Source of the DNA: Burkholderia sp. Ax-1724
GTDB lineage: Bacteria; Pseudomonadota; Gammaproteobacteria; Burkholderiales; Burkholderiaceae
Assembly: GCF_011752995.1 (NCBI RefSeq)
Contig: NZ_VWWL01000009.1
Location: forward strand, 124,001 to 188,000
Reading direction: 5' to 3'
Length of the DNA: 64,000 bases
How positions within the stretch are numbered: position 1 is the stretch's first letter; every line of letters begins with the position of its first letter. The notes under the pieces were generated by a model. That model saw nothing but the letters and a program-made list of their open reading frames with translations. It made no database searches and had not been told where the DNA came from. This document shows, piece after piece, positions 27,217-38,187 of the stretch. Made by a program: the position numbers and the translations under genes.

Positions 27217-29220
27217 TCAGGCGATCAGCCTGAGCTTGCGCCGGTCGAGCAGCCAGCGCTCGAATTCGGCGGCGGGCATCGGCTTGCCGTACAGGAAGCC
27301 CTGCACGTAATCGACGCTGAGCCCCTTCATGAATGCCTCTTCGGCCTCGGTTTCGATGCCTTCGGCCACCACCTGGAAGTCGAGCTCCTGGGCAACCGCG
27401 ACCATCGAGCGCACGAGTGCCTGCGCCTTCGTATCCGCATGGATCGAGCGCACGAAGCTGCGGTCGAGCTTGATGACGTCGAGCGGAATGCGGCCCAGTT
27501 GCGACAGCGACGAATAGCCGGTGCCGAAATCGTCGAGATGCACTTGCGCGCCGAGCTGGCGGAACTGCTTGATCAGTTCGATGGCGGCCGCTTCGTTTTC
27601 GATCAGGCAGCTTTCGGTGAGTTCGAGGTCGAGCAGGCAAGGGTCGAGGTTCGCGTGATGCAGAGCCTCGGCGAAGTGCCGGACCACGGCGGTATCGGTC
27701 AACTGGCGCGCCGATACGTTGATCGCGATGCGCAGATCGTAGCCGGCCGCGTTCCAGCGAGCCGCCTGTTTCGCGGCGGTTTCCATGACCCAGCGGCCGA
27801 GCACGCCGATCAGTCCGGATTCCTCAGCATAGCGGATGAATTCCACCGGCATGATCTGCCCGCGCTCGGGCGAATTCCAGCGCACGAGCGCTTCCGCGCC
27901 CTGCACGGCGCCGCTCGCGAGTGCCAGCTTCGGCTGATAGTGCAGCGCGAACTGGCCTTCTTCGAGACCACGGCGCAGGTTCGTGTCGAGCCACATGAAT
28001 TCGGCGACGCGCCGGTTCATGTCCGGCGAGAACACGCGGTGCGTGCGCTTGCCTTCGTCTTTCGCGACGTACATCGCGGTGTCGGCCGAGCGGATCAGCG
28101 AGTCGAGACTGTCGCCGTGCTCCGGCGAGCGCGCGATGCCGATCGAGCAGCCCGTGTAGACCTCCACGAGCCCGATCGCGAACGGCATGCGCATGCGGTC
28201 GAGAATGCGCTGCGCGGTGTGTTCGAGTTCGTGCGCGGTGCCTTTGGCCGCGAGCACGATGAATTCGTCGCCGCCGAGCCGCGCGAGCGAGTCGCCCGGA
28301 TTCAGGCAATTGCGGATCGCATCGGAAACGTCGCAGATCAGCCGGTCGCCGAATACGTGGCCGTAGTGATCGTTGACCTTCTTGAAGTTGTCGAGATCGA
28401 GAAACAGCACACCGACCGCTTCGCCCGGCGCGGCCTGCTCGATGGCGATCTGGATCTTCTCCTGGATCGCGTTGCGATTCGCGAGGCCGGTGAGCGGGTC
28501 GGTGGTGGCCTGCTCGATGAGCCGTTCCTGGGCGAGCCGCTGTTCGGTGACGTCGGTGCCCGAGCAGATCAGGAATTGATCCTCGATGCCGGTGCCGCTG
28601 CGCACGAACTTGTTGCGAAACAGGAAGAGCCGTTCGCCATGCACGGTTTTGATGCGCCGCTCGATCTCGTACGATTCGCCGCGATTGAAAAACGCGGCGA
28701 GGTTCCGGCTCGAGGCCGTATCGTTCCCGGACGGCATGAACAGCGTCCACACGCTGCGGCCGATGATGTCTTCTTCGCGGATGCCGGTCAGGTCTTCGGC
28801 GAGCCGGTTGAAACGTTGTATCCGGCCATGCCGGTCGACGATGACCACGACCGAATTGACTTCGGAGACCACCTGTTCCGCAAACGCAAGACCGTGCAGC
28901 AGCGCGTGGGCGACGGCTTCGGTGTCGTGGTGGGCCGAGGCGGTGCCGCTCCACGTGTGATGGTCGCGCCGCTTGCCGACCAGGTGCAGACGCAGCGGCG
29001 CACCGGCCAGTTGCACTTCGACGACGACGTGCGAGGTCGCGCCGGTCAGGCCGCGGATGGATGAGGCTTGTTCAGGCGTGAGGGGAATCGCGACGCCGGC
29101 GGGTGTGCCGCCGCGCACCGGCATCAGTTCGAGCACGTCGCGGCCGGCCGACAGATGCCAGCGCGGGCTGCTCGTGCCGAACTGCTGGTGAAGCACCTGG
29201 TCGTGTTGCGCGTCGCTCAT
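27217..29220 (-). CDS. pdeR: PAS-GGDEF-EAL cyclic-di-GMP enzyme (PdeR/Gmr-like)
   Basis: 667 residues, colinear with E. coli PdeR (Gmr, YciR, 661 residues), including the N-terminal FGTSSPRWHLS region. Domains: PAS about 120-230 (IVDRHGRIQRFNRLAEDLTG), GGDEF about 240-400 with the intact GGDEF motif, and EAL about 415-660 with AEALVRW, DDFGTGYSSL and a VQGFLYGKPMP end. In E. coli PdeR degrades c-di-GMP and also acts as a trigger enzyme in biofilm control. The product inhibition site expected before GGDEF reads NPGD instead of RxxD, so feedback binding may be weak. GGGGAC precedes the ATG. Single gene. Confidence 0.9.
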   Translation of the reverse strand: MSDAQHDQVLHQQFGTSSPRWHLSAGRDVLELMPVRGGTPAGVAIPLTPEQASSIRGLTGATSHVVVEVQLAGAPLRLHLVGKRRDHHTWSGTASAHHDTEAVAHALLHGLAFAEQVVSEVNSVVVIVDRHGRIQRFNRLAEDLTGIREEDIIGRSVWTLFMPSGNDTASSRNLAAFFNRGESYEIERRIKTVHGERLFLFRNKFVRSGTGIEDQFLICSGTDVTEQRLAQERLIEQATTDPLTGLANRNAIQEKIQIAIEQAAPGEAVGVLFLDLDNFKKVNDHYGHVFGDRLICDVSDAIRNCLNPGDSLARLGGDEFIVLAAKGTAHELEHTAQRILDRMRMPFAIGLVEVYTGCSIGIARSPEHGDSLDSLIRSADTAMYVAKDEGKRTHRVFSPDMNRRVAEFMWLDTNLRRGLEEGQFALHYQPKLALASGAVQGAEALVRWNSPERGQIMPVEFIRYAEESGLIGVLGRWVMETAAKQAARWNAAGYDLRIAINVSARQLTDTAVVRHFAEALHHANLDPCLLDLELTESCLIENEAAAIELIKQFRQLGAQVHLDDFGTGYSSLSQLGRIPLDVIKLDRSFVRSIHADTKAQALVRSMVAVAQELDFQVVAEGIETEAEEAFMKGLSVDYVQGFLYGKPMPAAEFERWLLDRRKLRLIA

Positions 29221-29418
29221 GAAGTCCCCGGGCAGTGTGCCGGCAGTCCCTGTCAGCGCGGGTGTCGGCAGACAGTCTTCCTCATACTAAAGTGAAACTG
29301 CTTCATTGTATCGAAGCGTTTGAATTCAGGCGCATAAAACGCGTATAAAACGTTAACGGCCAGTGCGGACAAAAACTTCAGGATGGCGCCGCGCCAAGCC
29401 GTGTTTTCAGCAACGCCT

Positions 29419-32400
29419 TCACAACTTCCGTGCAAGCAGGGCACGCGCCCGTTCCCGTTCGACGGGATGCACATCGAGCGCGGCGTCGAAGCAGAACTTG
29501 CCGGCCACGAGCGTGGCCGCAACCACGCCGTCGCGATACAGCACGCGGTTTCCCGCGACCGCCGGCACGCGCTCGCCCACCAGCAGCGTGCCCGCGAGAT
29601 TCAGCGGGTCCGTGCCGGCAACACAGACAAAAGCTCCGTCGTTCGCATGCCGCCGCACTTCGCGCAGCAGCGGAATCGCCTCGGGCAAGGCGAACTGCTC
29701 GCCGGCGAGTCCATTGACAAAACGTCCGCCGCGGATCACGCCGCGCGCTTCGAGCCGCTGGAACACGCGCAGCAGATCGCGCCACGGCGGCAGCCATTCT
29801 GCTTCGCGTTCGAGCACGCGCCAGAATACGACGCCATAGCGACGCAACAGTGTCATCGCGACATGTTCGAGCACCTCGGGCGGCAACGGGCGACGACGTT
29901 GGGGCAGGTTTTCCGCCGCTTTGACGTCGCTGCCGGTTGCGTGGGCCGCCTCGCTGGCTGCGGCGGTATCGGCGGCTGGGCGGCGGCTCACGAGCGCCCA
30001 GCGCCCCGCGTCGTCCATGCCGCCGATCAGCGCGCCCGATCGCGCGCGCCGGCCGCTCGAAAACGCGTTGCGCTTCGTGACCGGCTTGAGCAACGCGCGC
30101 AGGCCCGCGAAGCTGTCGGAGTTGACGAGTCCCGCGGCGACCAGTTCGCCGAGCGCGCCTTCGAGCTCCATCCGTAGCACGCGAATTTCCGCGAGCAGTT
30201 CGTCGAAAAACATCGCGCCGTGCTGCGCGAGCGCGTCGTACACGCTTTGCGCGAGCGCCGACAATTCCATCTGCCGCGCGGGATCGAGCAGCGCGCGCCA
30301 CGTGCGGACCTCGGCGCGCGGCAGCAGCACGATCGGCGTGCTGCGGATCGGACCGGCGGTGCCGCGCGCGCGTTCGGTCAGGCGCGTCCAGACGAGCTTG
30401 CCGGAGCGGCATAGTTCGTCGAGCGAACTATTGGCATAGGCGCGCACGCGTGCCGGCAGAATGTCTTCTTCCCAGGCGGCGGCCGCGGCCTGGAAACCTT
30501 CGAGCTGATCGAGCGCGGCCGCAAGCGCATCGCGGCCTTCGGCGCGCGTGTCCGGCGTCAGATGCTGCCACTCGAACAGGAAGCGCATGAAGTCGTGCCG
30601 CTCGACCGGCTCGATTTCGCGCCGCAGACGCCGCACCGTGTAGCGATGAATGCGCGCGAGCAGATGCCGCTCGCACCATTCCTCGACGCTGCCTTGCGGC
30701 GTGAAGCGGCCGCGCAGCAGATAGCCTTCGGCTTCGAGCCGCACGAGCGCCTGCTCGACCTGGTGCGCGGGCAGGCCGAGCGGCTGTGCGATTGCCTCGA
30801 CCGTGAGCGGGCCGAAGCCGGTCAGACGCGCGCGCAGCACGTCGACGAGCGCGTCGTCGGCGTTCCAGCTACCGGTGTAGCCCTTCGGCGCGCTCAGTTG
30901 CGGCGCGTAGTGCTCGCGCGGAATGCCGGGGTAAAGCGCGGCGAAGCAGGTGAGGCGTTCGGCGGGCAGCCACAGCGCGTCGCGGGTGGCCGTGCCGGCG
31001 TTTGCGTTTGCGTTTGGGCGAGCGGCGAGTGGCATGCGCGTGGCGCGTCCGGCTTGCGCGAGCGATGCGAGCAACGCCGGCCATTCTTCATACGCTTGCG
31101 CCTCGGCTTCGGTGATGCAGGCGAGACCCGTCAGCGCTTCGTGCATTTCGTCGGCGTTGCGCGCCTGCGGCCAAGCTTCGTCGCGCACGCTGTCGATCGC
31201 GGCGGCGTCGAGCGCGCCGAGGTCGTCGGTGCTCGACGGATCGCTCCAGCGGCGGTTTTGCACCGCCAGAGTGCGGCGTTCCTCGATCGGCGCGTCGTCG
31301 AGATAGGCGTACGGCTTCGCAGTCAGGATTTCGGCGGCAAGCGGCGAGGGCGCCGGCAGATCGCGCGCGACGAGCCGCATCTCGCCGTGCTCGATGCGGC
31401 GCAGCAGCGCGAGCCAGCGTTCGCTGTCCATCGCGTCGTGCAGGCAGTCGTCGATAGTTTGGTCGACGAGCGGGTGACGCGGCACTTCGCGCTCGCCGAC
31501 GATGTTTTCGAGACACGCGGCCTGCTCGGGAAACACGCTCGCGAGCAGATCTTCGCTGCGCATCCGTTGCAGTTGCGGTGCGGTCTTGCGGCCACCCGTG
31601 TAGCGCGGCAAACCGAGCGAGGTCGTCGCGTTCCAGCGCCAGCGCACGCCGAAAAGCGGCGCGTCGAGCAGCGCCTGGATCAGCAGATGCTCGGCGCTGT
31701 TCGAATGCAGATAGCGCCATACGTCGTCGAGCACGAACGAATGGCTACCGGTCAGCGACAGCACGATCGCGTCCTCGGTCGCGGCCGCCTGCAACTCGAA
31801 ATTGAAGCTGCGGCAGAAGCGCTTGCGCAGCGCGAGCCCCCACGCGCGGTTCACGCGGCTGCCGAACGGCGAGTGGATCACGAGCTGCGTGCCGCCCGAT
31901 TCGTCGAAGAAGCGCTCCATCACGAGCGTGTTCTGCGTCGGCAGCACGCCGAGCGCGGCGCGGGCGCGCGCGAGGTAGTCGACGATCTGGCGCGCGGCGG
32001 GTTCGTCGAGCGCGAGGTGGTCGATGAGCCAGGCGACGGCGTGGTCGATGCGCGGCGAGCCGGCTGGCGTGGAGGTCGTGAGGGTTGCGCTCGCGGGCGG
32101 GTTCGTCGCGGTTGCGGTTGCAACCGGGTTTGCAACCGCGTTTGCGCATTTATCGTCACCAGGTGCTGGCGATGCGACTGCGTGGGTCGCAACGGGTTGC
32201 GCCTGCTGTTCAATCGCGGCTGTTGCCTTGGCTTTGCGCCGGGTTTTCGCAGCCGCTTTTGCCGGTGCAGCTATTGTCGCGCCGGTCGCGGCTTCCGCTT
32301 CGATCTCCGCCTCGGCTTTTGCGCTGACTTCTGCCTTAACGTCGACTCCCACCGACTTCGCCACCCCCAGCGCCCCCGGCTCGCGCTCCGTAAGCAGCCG

Positions 32401-34293
32401 CTCGATCTGCTCGCGCAAGCGCGCGACCGCGAACGACAGTTCATCGCTGCGCCCCGGCGCCTCGCCGAGCCAGAACGGAATGTTCGGCGGCTGCCCCTGC
32501 GCGTCCTCGACACGCACGCGGCCGCTCTCGATGCGCAGAATCCGGTACGACGCATTGCCGAGCTGGAACACGTCGCCGGCCAGGCTCTCGACCGCGAAGT
32601 CCTCGTTGACGGTGCCGATGTTGATTGCCTGCGGTTCGAGCACGACCGCGTAGTCGGCGTTCTCGGGAATCGTGCCGCCCGAGGTGACGGCGACGAGCTT
32701 GCCGCCGCGCCGGCCGCGCAGCGTGCCGCTGACCGCGTCGCGATGCACATAGGCGGCGCGCGGCCCCTGGCGGCTCGTGTAGCCGTCGACGAGCATGCGC
32801 AGCACCGCGTCGTATTGCTCGCGCTCCAGTTCGGCATACGGCGCGGCGCGGCGGATCATCTCGAACAGTGCGTCCTCGCTCCACTCGGTGCTCGATACTT
32901 CCGCGACGATCTGCTGCGCGAGCACGTCGAGCGGCGCGCGCGGAATCCTTAGCGCGTCGAGTTCGCCGCGCCGCACGCAATCGAGCAGCGCCGCGCATTC
33001 GAGCAGATCGTCGCGCGACGCCGGAAAGAGCCGCCCCTTCGGCATGCCGCCGACGTGATGGCCCGAGCGTCCGACGCGCTGCAGAAACGGCGCGATCGCG
33101 CGCGGCGAACCCATCTGGCAGACCAGATCGACGTCGCCGATATCGATGCCGAGTTCGAGCGACGCAGTCGCGATCAGCACGCGCAATTCGCCGCGTTTGA
33201 GGCGCTGCTCGGCATCGAAACGATGTTCTTTCGCGAGGCTGCCGTGGTGCGCGGCAACCGCCTCCTTGCCGAGCCGTTCCGTGAGATGCCGCGCGGCACG
33301 TTCGGCCATGCGGCGCGTGTTGACGAACACCAGGGTCGTGCGATGCAGCGCGACGAGTTCGGCGAGGCGATCGTAGACGCGCTCCCACACTTCGTTCGGC
33401 ATCACCGCTTCGAGCGGCACGGGCGGGATGTCGAGCGCGAGGTCGCGCGCGCGAACATGGCCGACGTCGACGATCGCGCAATCCACGGGCGAGCCGTGTT
33501 CGATACCGGTTCCGCCGACCAGAAAACGCGCCACCGCATCGACCGGCTTTTGCGTCGCGGAAAGACCGATGCGCGGCAAGCGCCGCTCGCACAGCGCGTC
33601 GAGTCGTTCGAGACTGAGCGCGAGATGGCTGCCGCGCTTGCTGCCCGCGAGCGCATGAATTTCATCGACGATCACCGTGCGCGCCGTCGCCAGCATGCGC
33701 CGCCCCGAATCGGAGCCGAGCAGCACGTAGAGCGATTCGGGCGTGGTGACGAGAATGTGCGGCGCGCGTTTTTTCAGTGCGTTGCGTTCCTGTTGCGTGG
33801 TGTCGCCGGTGCGCACGGCCGTGCGGATCTCGAGCGGCGGCAGGCCGAGCGCGTCGAGTTCGGCGGCGATGCCCGCGAGCGGCATCTGCAGATTCAGGCG
33901 GATGTCGTTCGAGAGCGCCTTGAGCGGCGAGACGTAAACCACGAGCGTTTCGTCGGGCAGCGTGCCGCCGTTCGCGAGTCCTTGCTGGACCAGTTCGTCG
34001 AGTGCCGAGAGGAACGCGGTGAGCGTCTTGCCGGAGCCGGTCGGCGCGGCGACCAGCGTCGAGCGACCGCTGCGGATCGACGGCCAGGCGGCGGCCTGGG
34101 CGTCGGTGGGCGCGGCAAACGTCTTCAGGAACCAGCCGGCGACGGCCGGATGAAAACCGTCCAGCGCGCCGTCCAGCGCGCGCTGCGTCGGCGCGGGTTT
34201 CACCGCGGGCCGCGCAGGGCTCGCGCGCGAGCGGGATTGCCTCGCGTGCGGAGTCGCGTCGAGCGCGGCAGAAGTCCTGGTCGAAGAAGTCAT
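29419..34293 (-). CDS. lhr: Lhr-family ATP-dependent DNA helicase, long form
   Basis: 1624 residues, the long Lhr form. Superfamily 2 motifs are complete: [16 protein letters not shown] (Walker A), [16 protein letters not shown] (DEIH box), [24 protein letters not shown], and [10 protein letters not shown] winged-helix/Lhr core follows, then the long C-terminal region. Residues about 640-746 are an Ala/Lys/Thr-rich insertion without fold signs. Lhr unwinds DNA and RNA:DNA in repair; the C-terminal part has been linked to uracil excision in the family. The minus-strand gene is the largest in the window and follows an AhpD-like gene on the same strand at about 190 bases. Confidence 0.93.
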   Translation of the reverse strand: MTSSTRTSAALDATPHARQSRSRASPARPAVKPAPTQRALDGALDGFHPAVAGWFLKTFAAPTDAQAAAWPSIRSGRSTLVAAPTGSGKTLTAFLSALDELVQQGLANGGTLPDETLVVYVSPLKALSNDIRLNLQMPLAGIAAELDALGLPPLEIRTAVRTGDTTQQERNALKKRAPHILVTTPESLYVLLGSDSGRRMLATARTVIVDEIHALAGSKRGSHLALSLERLDALCERRLPRIGLSATQKPVDAVARFLVGGTGIEHGSPVDCAIVDVGHVRARDLALDIPPVPLEAVMPNEVWERVYDRLAELVALHRTTLVFVNTRRMAERAARHLTERLGKEAVAAHHGSLAKEHRFDAEQRLKRGELRVLIATASLELGIDIGDVDLVCQMGSPRAIAPFLQRVGRSGHHVGGMPKGRLFPASRDDLLECAALLDCVRRGELDALRIPRAPLDVLAQQIVAEVSSTEWSEDALFEMIRRAAPYAELEREQYDAVLRMLVDGYTSRQGPRAAYVHRDAVSGTLRGRRGGKLVAVTSGGTIPENADYAVVLEPQAINIGTVNEDFAVESLAGDVFQLGNASYRILRIESGRVRVEDAQGQPPNIPFWLGEAPGRSDELSFAVARLREQIERLLTEREPGALGVAKSVGVDVKAEVSAKAEAEIEAEAATGATIAAPAKAAAKTRRKAKATAAIEQQAQPVATHAVASPAPGDDKCANAVANPVATATATNPPASATLTTSTPAGSPRIDHAVAWLIDHLALDEPAARQIVDYLARARAALGVLPTQNTLVMERFFDESGGTQLVIHSPFGSRVNRAWGLALRKRFCRSFNFELQAAATEDAIVLSLTGSHSFVLDDVWRYLHSNSAEHLLIQALLDAPLFGVRWRWNATTSLGLPRYTGGRKTAPQLQRMRSEDLLASVFPEQAACLENIVGEREVPRHPLVDQTIDDCLHDAMDSERWLALLRRIEHGEMRLVARDLPAPSPLAAEILTAKPYAYLDDAPIEERRTLAVQNRRWSDPSSTDDLGALDAAAIDSVRDEAWPQARNADEMHEALTGLACITEAEAQAYEEWPALLASLAQAGRATRMPLAARPNANANAGTATRDALWLPAERLTCFAALYPGIPREHYAPQLSAPKGYTGSWNADDALVDVLRARLTGFGPLTVEAIAQPLGLPAHQVEQALVRLEAEGYLLRGRFTPQGSVEEWCERHLLARIHRYTVRRLRREIEPVERHDFMRFLFEWQHLTPDTRAEGRDALAAALDQLEGFQAAAAAWEEDILPARVRAYANSSLDELCRSGKLVWTRLTERARGTAGPIRSTPIVLLPRAEVRTWRALLDPARQMELSALAQSVYDALAQHGAMFFDELLAEIRVLRMELEGALGELVAAGLVNSDSFAGLRALLKPVTKRNAFSSGRRARSGALIGGMDDAGRWALVSRRPAADTAAASEAAHATGSDVKAAENLPQRRRPLPPEVLEHVAMTLLRRYGVVFWRVLEREAEWLPPWRDLLRVFQRLEARGVIRGGRFVNGLAGEQFALPEAIPLLREVRRHANDGAFVCVAGTDPLNLAGTLLVGERVPAVAGNRVLYRDGVVAATLVAGKFCFDAALDVHPVERERARALLARKL

Positions 34294-34481
34294 GCTCGTC
34301 TAGATGAGGGCGGCGCGCGGCATATCCAGTGGCGATGCGATGCGAGGCGGGCGGCCCGGATTTTGTCGCGGCGCGTCATATCGAATCGTTCGGCGTCGGA
34401 GTCAGTCTCGCAGTTTTTTGCGACTTTTGCGCGGCACGCCGGGATTTGCGTGGCCTGACCTTGCGCCCAGGCATCCGCCGA

Positions 34482-34832
34482 TTACTTCGCGGCGTCCTCG
34501 CTATAAGCCGCCACGGCGTCCATCGTGCGGGCCGAGTACACGAGCGTCGCGCCCGCGTTGACCGCCATCGCGACGCCGAGCGCTTCAGCTATTTCCTCGC
34601 GCGTCGCGCCGTGTTTCAGCGCCTCGGCCGTGTGCACGGTGATACAGCCGTCGCAACGCAGGCTGACCGCGACCGCGAGCGCAATCAGTTCGCGCGTCTT
34701 CGCGCCGAGCGTGTCGGTCTTCTGGCCGGCGCCCGACATCGCCCGATAGGCCTTCACGGTGTCCGGCGCGAGCTTCGACATCTCGCCGATACGGCCGAAC
34801 AGTTCCTTGCGGTAATCGATCCAGTTCAACAT
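34482..34832 (-). CDS. AhpD-like carboxymuconolactone decarboxylase-family protein
   Basis: 116 residues. Single-domain CMD/AhpD protein with the redox CxxC and helix His in SLRCDGCITVHTAEALKHG. A helical pair follows (ATREEIAEALGVAMAVNAG). Such proteins are peroxidase-like or reductant partners. The start at 34832 is chosen for family length; the frame is open much further upstream but that part is a shadow of the AraC gene on the other strand. Divergent from the AraC-type regulator at 34950, the classic arrangement of a regulator and its target. Confidence 0.88.
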   Translation of the reverse strand: MLNWIDYRKELFGRIGEMSKLAPDTVKAYRAMSGAGQKTDTLGAKTRELIALAVAVSLRCDGCITVHTAEALKHGATREEIAEALGVAMAVNAGATLVYSARTMDAVAAYSEDAAK

Positions 34833-34949
34833 GGCAGTGCTCCTTGGTCTGTGGCGCACCGGCGGATGCCGGCGTCGTGGGAGAAAGTATTGCGCGCCGC
34901 CGCGATATCCCGAATACTCGGTTCGCTCAACTTTTAGCGCGGGCGTCTC

Positions 34950-35921
34950 ATGGACACACTCAGCCGGCTGATCGACCTCGCCCGTCCGCAAGCGAGCCTC
35001 GACTTGCGCTGCATGCTCTCGGGCGCGTTCGATATCGATCACGCGCCGATGGAAGCGGGCATCGCGCCGTTTCACCTCGTGCTCGGCGGCGCGTGCGCGA
35101 TCGACACCGCGGGCGGCGCCGTCGAATTGCAGGCCGGCGACTTCGTGCTGTTTCCGCGCGGCGCGGCGCATCGCGTGCGCGACCTGGGGCGTTCGGCCGG
35201 CGCCGCGCCGTTGGCGCTCGGGCATGACGGCATGCTGCCGGTGCGGCGCAACGACCGCGCCGCGGCGGCTCGCGAATCCGGCGACGCCGCCTTGCCCGAT
35301 GAGCCCGACGTCGATCTGCTGTGCGGTCGCTTCGTCTACGCGCCGGGTTCGTCGGCGCTGCTGCTCGACGCGCTGCCCGATCCGTTGCACGTATCGCTCG
35401 GTGGCGCGCGGACGCTCGGCACATTGCAAACGGTGATCGCGCTGATGCGCGGCGAGGCGGAGCGCCGTCAACCCGGTGCGTTCGCGATCGTCACCGCGCT
35501 GAGCCACGCGCTCTTCGCGATGGCGTTGCGCGTATACGGCGAGCATGCGGCGCAGAGCACCGGCGTGCTCGCACTGCTGACCGACGCGCGGCTTGGCGCG
35601 TCGGTGCAGGCGATGCTCGATGCGCCCGAGCGTGCCTGGACGATCGCCGAACTCGGCGAGCGCGCGGCGATGTCGCGCGCGACCTACGCGCGTCGTTTCA
35701 ACGAGCGCGCGGGCGTGACCGTGATGGACTTTCTCACGCGGATTCGCATGACGATCGCGAGCGATCTGCTGTTGCGCACGCGCCGCAGCGCGGCGGAGAT
35801 CGGCGAGGCGGTCGGCTATCAATCGGAAGCGGCATTCGGCAAGGCGTTCGCACAAAGCGTCGGCATGACGCCCGGACGCTACCGGCGCCGCGCGCAAGCG
35901 GACGATGCTTCGGAAACCTGA
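34950..35921 (+). CDS. AraC-family regulator with cupin sensor domain
   Basis: 323 residues. N-terminal cupin domain (about 10-190, with ISTAGGAVELQAGDFVLFPRGAAH pattern, here IDTAGGAVELQAGDFVLF) and C-terminal AraC helix-turn-helix pair (MSRATYARRFNERAGVTV, then GYQSEAAFGKAFAQSVGMTPGRYRRR). This cupin-AraC type is commonly divergent from small oxidoreductase or AhpD-like genes, as here with the gene at 34482-34832, 117 bases away. It probably controls that gene. The signal is not known. Confidence 0.9.
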   Translation: MDTLSRLIDLARPQASLDLRCMLSGAFDIDHAPMEAGIAPFHLVLGGACAIDTAGGAVELQAGDFVLFPRGAAHRVRDLGRSAGAAPLALGHDGMLPVRRNDRAAAARESGDAALPDEPDVDLLCGRFVYAPGSSALLLDALPDPLHVSLGGARTLGTLQTVIALMRGEAERRQPGAFAIVTALSHALFAMALRVYGEHAAQSTGVLALLTDARLGASVQAMLDAPERAWTIAELGERAAMSRATYARRFNERAGVTVMDFLTRIRMTIASDLLLRTRRSAAEIGEAVGYQSEAAFGKAFAQSVGMTPGRYRRRAQADDASET

Positions 35922-36005
35922 TGAGATGCCGCTGGGCGTCAGGGCATGCCGCGGTGCCGATGGCCGGGTTCGCCGCGAACCTCGCGGCGGCGCTGGCGTG
36001 CAACG

Positions 36006-36578
36006 CTAGCCGGATTGTCCGGATTTGCCGAACGCACGCCGTTCGAGCGAGGACATGAGCCATGCGACCAGCAATGCGCAGACGGTGCCGAGCGTCACTT
36101 CGGCGAGCCGCAGAAACGCTTTGTCCCACACGGGCCCGATGCCGGGCACGAGCAGCATGATCGTCGCGGTGACGCCGCCCAGCCGCGCCGCGCTGCCCAC
36201 GTTGACGACCCAGCAGATCATGATCGCGACGGCCACCGTTGCCGCATAGACCGCGAAATGACCGCCGCCCGCGAGCGTGCCGAGGAGACCGCACACGCCG
36301 CCGACCATTGCGCCGATGAACTGGTCGCGCGAGAGCTTGCGCGTGTCGATATAACTGTGCTGGCTGACCGCGATCGCGGTGATCGCGGCCCAGAACGCCT
36401 GTTCCGTATGCAGCGCGCGGCCGATCGCGAACGCGAGACTCGCGCCCGCCACCGCCTGCACGGCCATGAAGCCGCCTTCGATGAGCCGGTCGCCGAGCGG
36501 CAGCGTCTTGAGGAAAGCGAACAGGGCGTCGGCGGTGGACGTACGCGCGGATTGCCGTGAATCGTCGGAGGGAGTCAT
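36006..36578 (-). CDS. FUSC-family membrane protein
   Basis: 190 residues with about five predicted membrane helices and the FUSC core of aromatic acid exporters (EQAFWAAITAIAVSQ, then AGGGHFAVYAATVAVAIMICWV and a GGVTATIML helix). It is shorter than full AaeB-type exporters and lacks the cytoplasmic second half, which is common for stand-alone FUSC proteins. Likely an inner-membrane protein linked to export of aromatic acids; substrate unknown. Confidence 0.82.
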   Translation of the reverse strand: MTPSDDSRQSARTSTADALFAFLKTLPLGDRLIEGGFMAVQAVAGASLAFAIGRALHTEQAFWAAITAIAVSQHSYIDTRKLSRDQFIGAMVGGVCGLLGTLAGGGHFAVYAATVAVAIMICWVVNVGSAARLGGVTATIMLLVPGIGPVWDKAFLRLAEVTLGTVCALLVAWLMSSLERRAFGKSGQSG

Positions 36579-37180
36579 CGAATGAAGGCGCCTTGCCGCA
36601 GCATGGAGGTGCCGTATTCTAGCGACTCCGCTTCGGGGCGCTCAAGCTTGAGTTTGTGCGCGGGCTCGTGCGAAGGCGGCGGGCAGGGTCGTGGCGAGGT
36701 CGAGGTTCCGATGAGCCGCATATGGAGCGTTGGACCGGTGCGGCTCGCAGCCGGAGTGCCTGGTTTGGTGTACCGAGGTGGCTGGCGTGCGGTCCGCCAT
36801 CAACGAGCAGTGATCCTTATCAAATCCCTGAGCGAGGTGGGTCGATGTGCCGACGATCGGGCAACGATCGCTCCTTCGACGTTCGACATTACCGATGCGC
36901 GAAATACACAAGATGCCCGATATCAACGCGGCTTCGATTTCGCTCCGCAATGTGCGAATAGCCCGCATCGCGTGACCTCGCGCGGCAGAACGCCTCGCCG
37001 GATATGGGCACGTGTTTTGCTCCCAACGCTTTAGCAAAGGGGGCCGTCATGCAAATGCATAACGAGCAAACGCCGATCGCGCGAACGACGAAGCACAAGG
37101 GGTTGCATGAGCGAGAGCGATGGTCTGCAAGCGCCGCCGCTTCGATGTATCAGCATGGTGTGTCAACAGGGAGAAAATGC
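36579..37180. other. Gene-free stretch before the DUF4142 gene
   Basis: About 600 bases. Frames here have no family likeness and no good ribosome sites. An ATG at 37049 in frame with the next gene would add a charged head before its signal peptide, which argues against it. I see no terminator or repeat worth naming. Confidence 0.4.
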
Positions 37181-37753
37181 ATGACATTCCGGTATTCCCT
37201 ACAAGTGTTGACGATGGCGCTGGCCGTGGCGGGCATCGGCGTCGCATCGACCGGCACCGTCCATGCGCAGGCAAGCGAGGCCCCGACCGGCGCCGCGCCG
37301 GTTGGCGGCACGACACTTTCTCCCGCCGATCAGCAGTTCGTGCTCGAAGCTTCGACGTCCGATACGACCGAAATCGCCGCAAGCGAAGTCGCGCTGAAAA
37401 ATTCGCACGATCCGCAGGTCAGGAAGTTCGCACGACAAATGATCGCCGACCACACGAAGCTCTCGCAGGGCATGGCGGCGCTCGTCGCGAAGAAGGGCTT
37501 CAAGTTGGCGCCGTCGGCGGATTCGGCGCTGGTCGGCAAGCTGCAAACGCTAAAGGGCACTGTGTTCGATCAGGCTTACGTCGAGCAGATCGGCGTGGAG
37601 GCGCATCAGCGCGCGGTCGATCTGTTCCAGCAGCAACGCGCGAGCGGCACCGATGCGCAACTGAAGGCCGCGGTCGCGCATGCGCTGCCGACCATCCGGC
37701 ATCACCTCGACATGGCGCGTCAGCTCGCCGGCAAGATGAAGGGCTCGTCATGA
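37181..37753 (+). CDS. DUF4142 exported protein
   Basis: 190 residues. Signal peptide MTFRYSLQVLTMALAVAGIG to ...VHA, then the DUF4142 four-helix bundle: SPADQQFVLEASTSDTTEI, HDPQVRKFARQMIADHTK, and HHLDMARQLA near the end. The start at 37181 with GGGAGAA before it gives a clean signal peptide. DUF4142 proteins are periplasmic, ferritin-like, of unknown function and often stress-linked. The stop overlaps the next gene's ATG (ATGA), so the two are translationally coupled. Confidence 0.9.
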   Translation: MTFRYSLQVLTMALAVAGIGVASTGTVHAQASEAPTGAAPVGGTTLSPADQQFVLEASTSDTTEIAASEVALKNSHDPQVRKFARQMIADHTKLSQGMAALVAKKGFKLAPSADSALVGKLQTLKGTVFDQAYVEQIGVEAHQRAVDLFQQQRASGTDAQLKAAVAHALPTIRHHLDMARQLAGKMKGSS

Positions 37754-38094
37754 ACGCGACCCTGCCGCGGCCTGCTTATGAGGATTCCTTTATGCAGATC
37801 ATTTTCCCCGATGAGCAACCCGTTTTCGACGGGGCGAATCTGACGGTTTGCTTCATCGCGCGCGTGCATGGCGAGCCGGTCGTGTGCGCGATTACCGCCG
37901 AGGCGCTCGAAGATCATTTCGGTGCCGATTCGGCGCTCGAACCGGCCTTGATGGAGGCGTTCGACAGGGGGCGCCAGCGCATCCGTTCGGTCTGCGCGGA
38001 AGCGCTCGACCAGAACGACGGAGAAGGCGTAGTGTTGCATAGCGGACTGTTCCGAGTCGAAGGCCTGGAGCCGGATCGCGGCGCTGCGGCATAG
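37750..38094 (+). CDS. DUF1488 protein
   Basis: 114 residues. The DUF1488 core is visible: QIIFPDEQPVFDGANLTV, FIARVHGEPVVCAITAEAL, EDHFGA. Members are small cytoplasmic proteins of unknown function. ATGA overlap with the DUF4142 gene. An internal ATG at 37792 (MQIIFPDEQ) is the typical family start and could be used too, but the coupled ATG at 37750 fits the operon. About 90 bases downstream follows a glycine-zipper gene that may be in the same transcript. Confidence 0.85.
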   Translation: MNATLPRPAYEDSFMQIIFPDEQPVFDGANLTVCFIARVHGEPVVCAITAEALEDHFGADSALEPALMEAFDRGRQRIRSVCAEALDQNDGEGVVLHSGLFRVEGLEPDRGAAA

Positions 38095-38187
38095 CGCGCT
38101 CGCGTGCCGCAGCGCCGCGCTTTCTCGATGCGCCATGCAAAGGCGCGGACAGGGGCCGTGAACGCCTTTCATCGATAAGGAGGCGAT

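Noticed and set aside
36582..37034. 150-codon frame in the gap before the DUF4142 gene
   Set aside because: No family likeness, no good ribosome site, random-looking composition.
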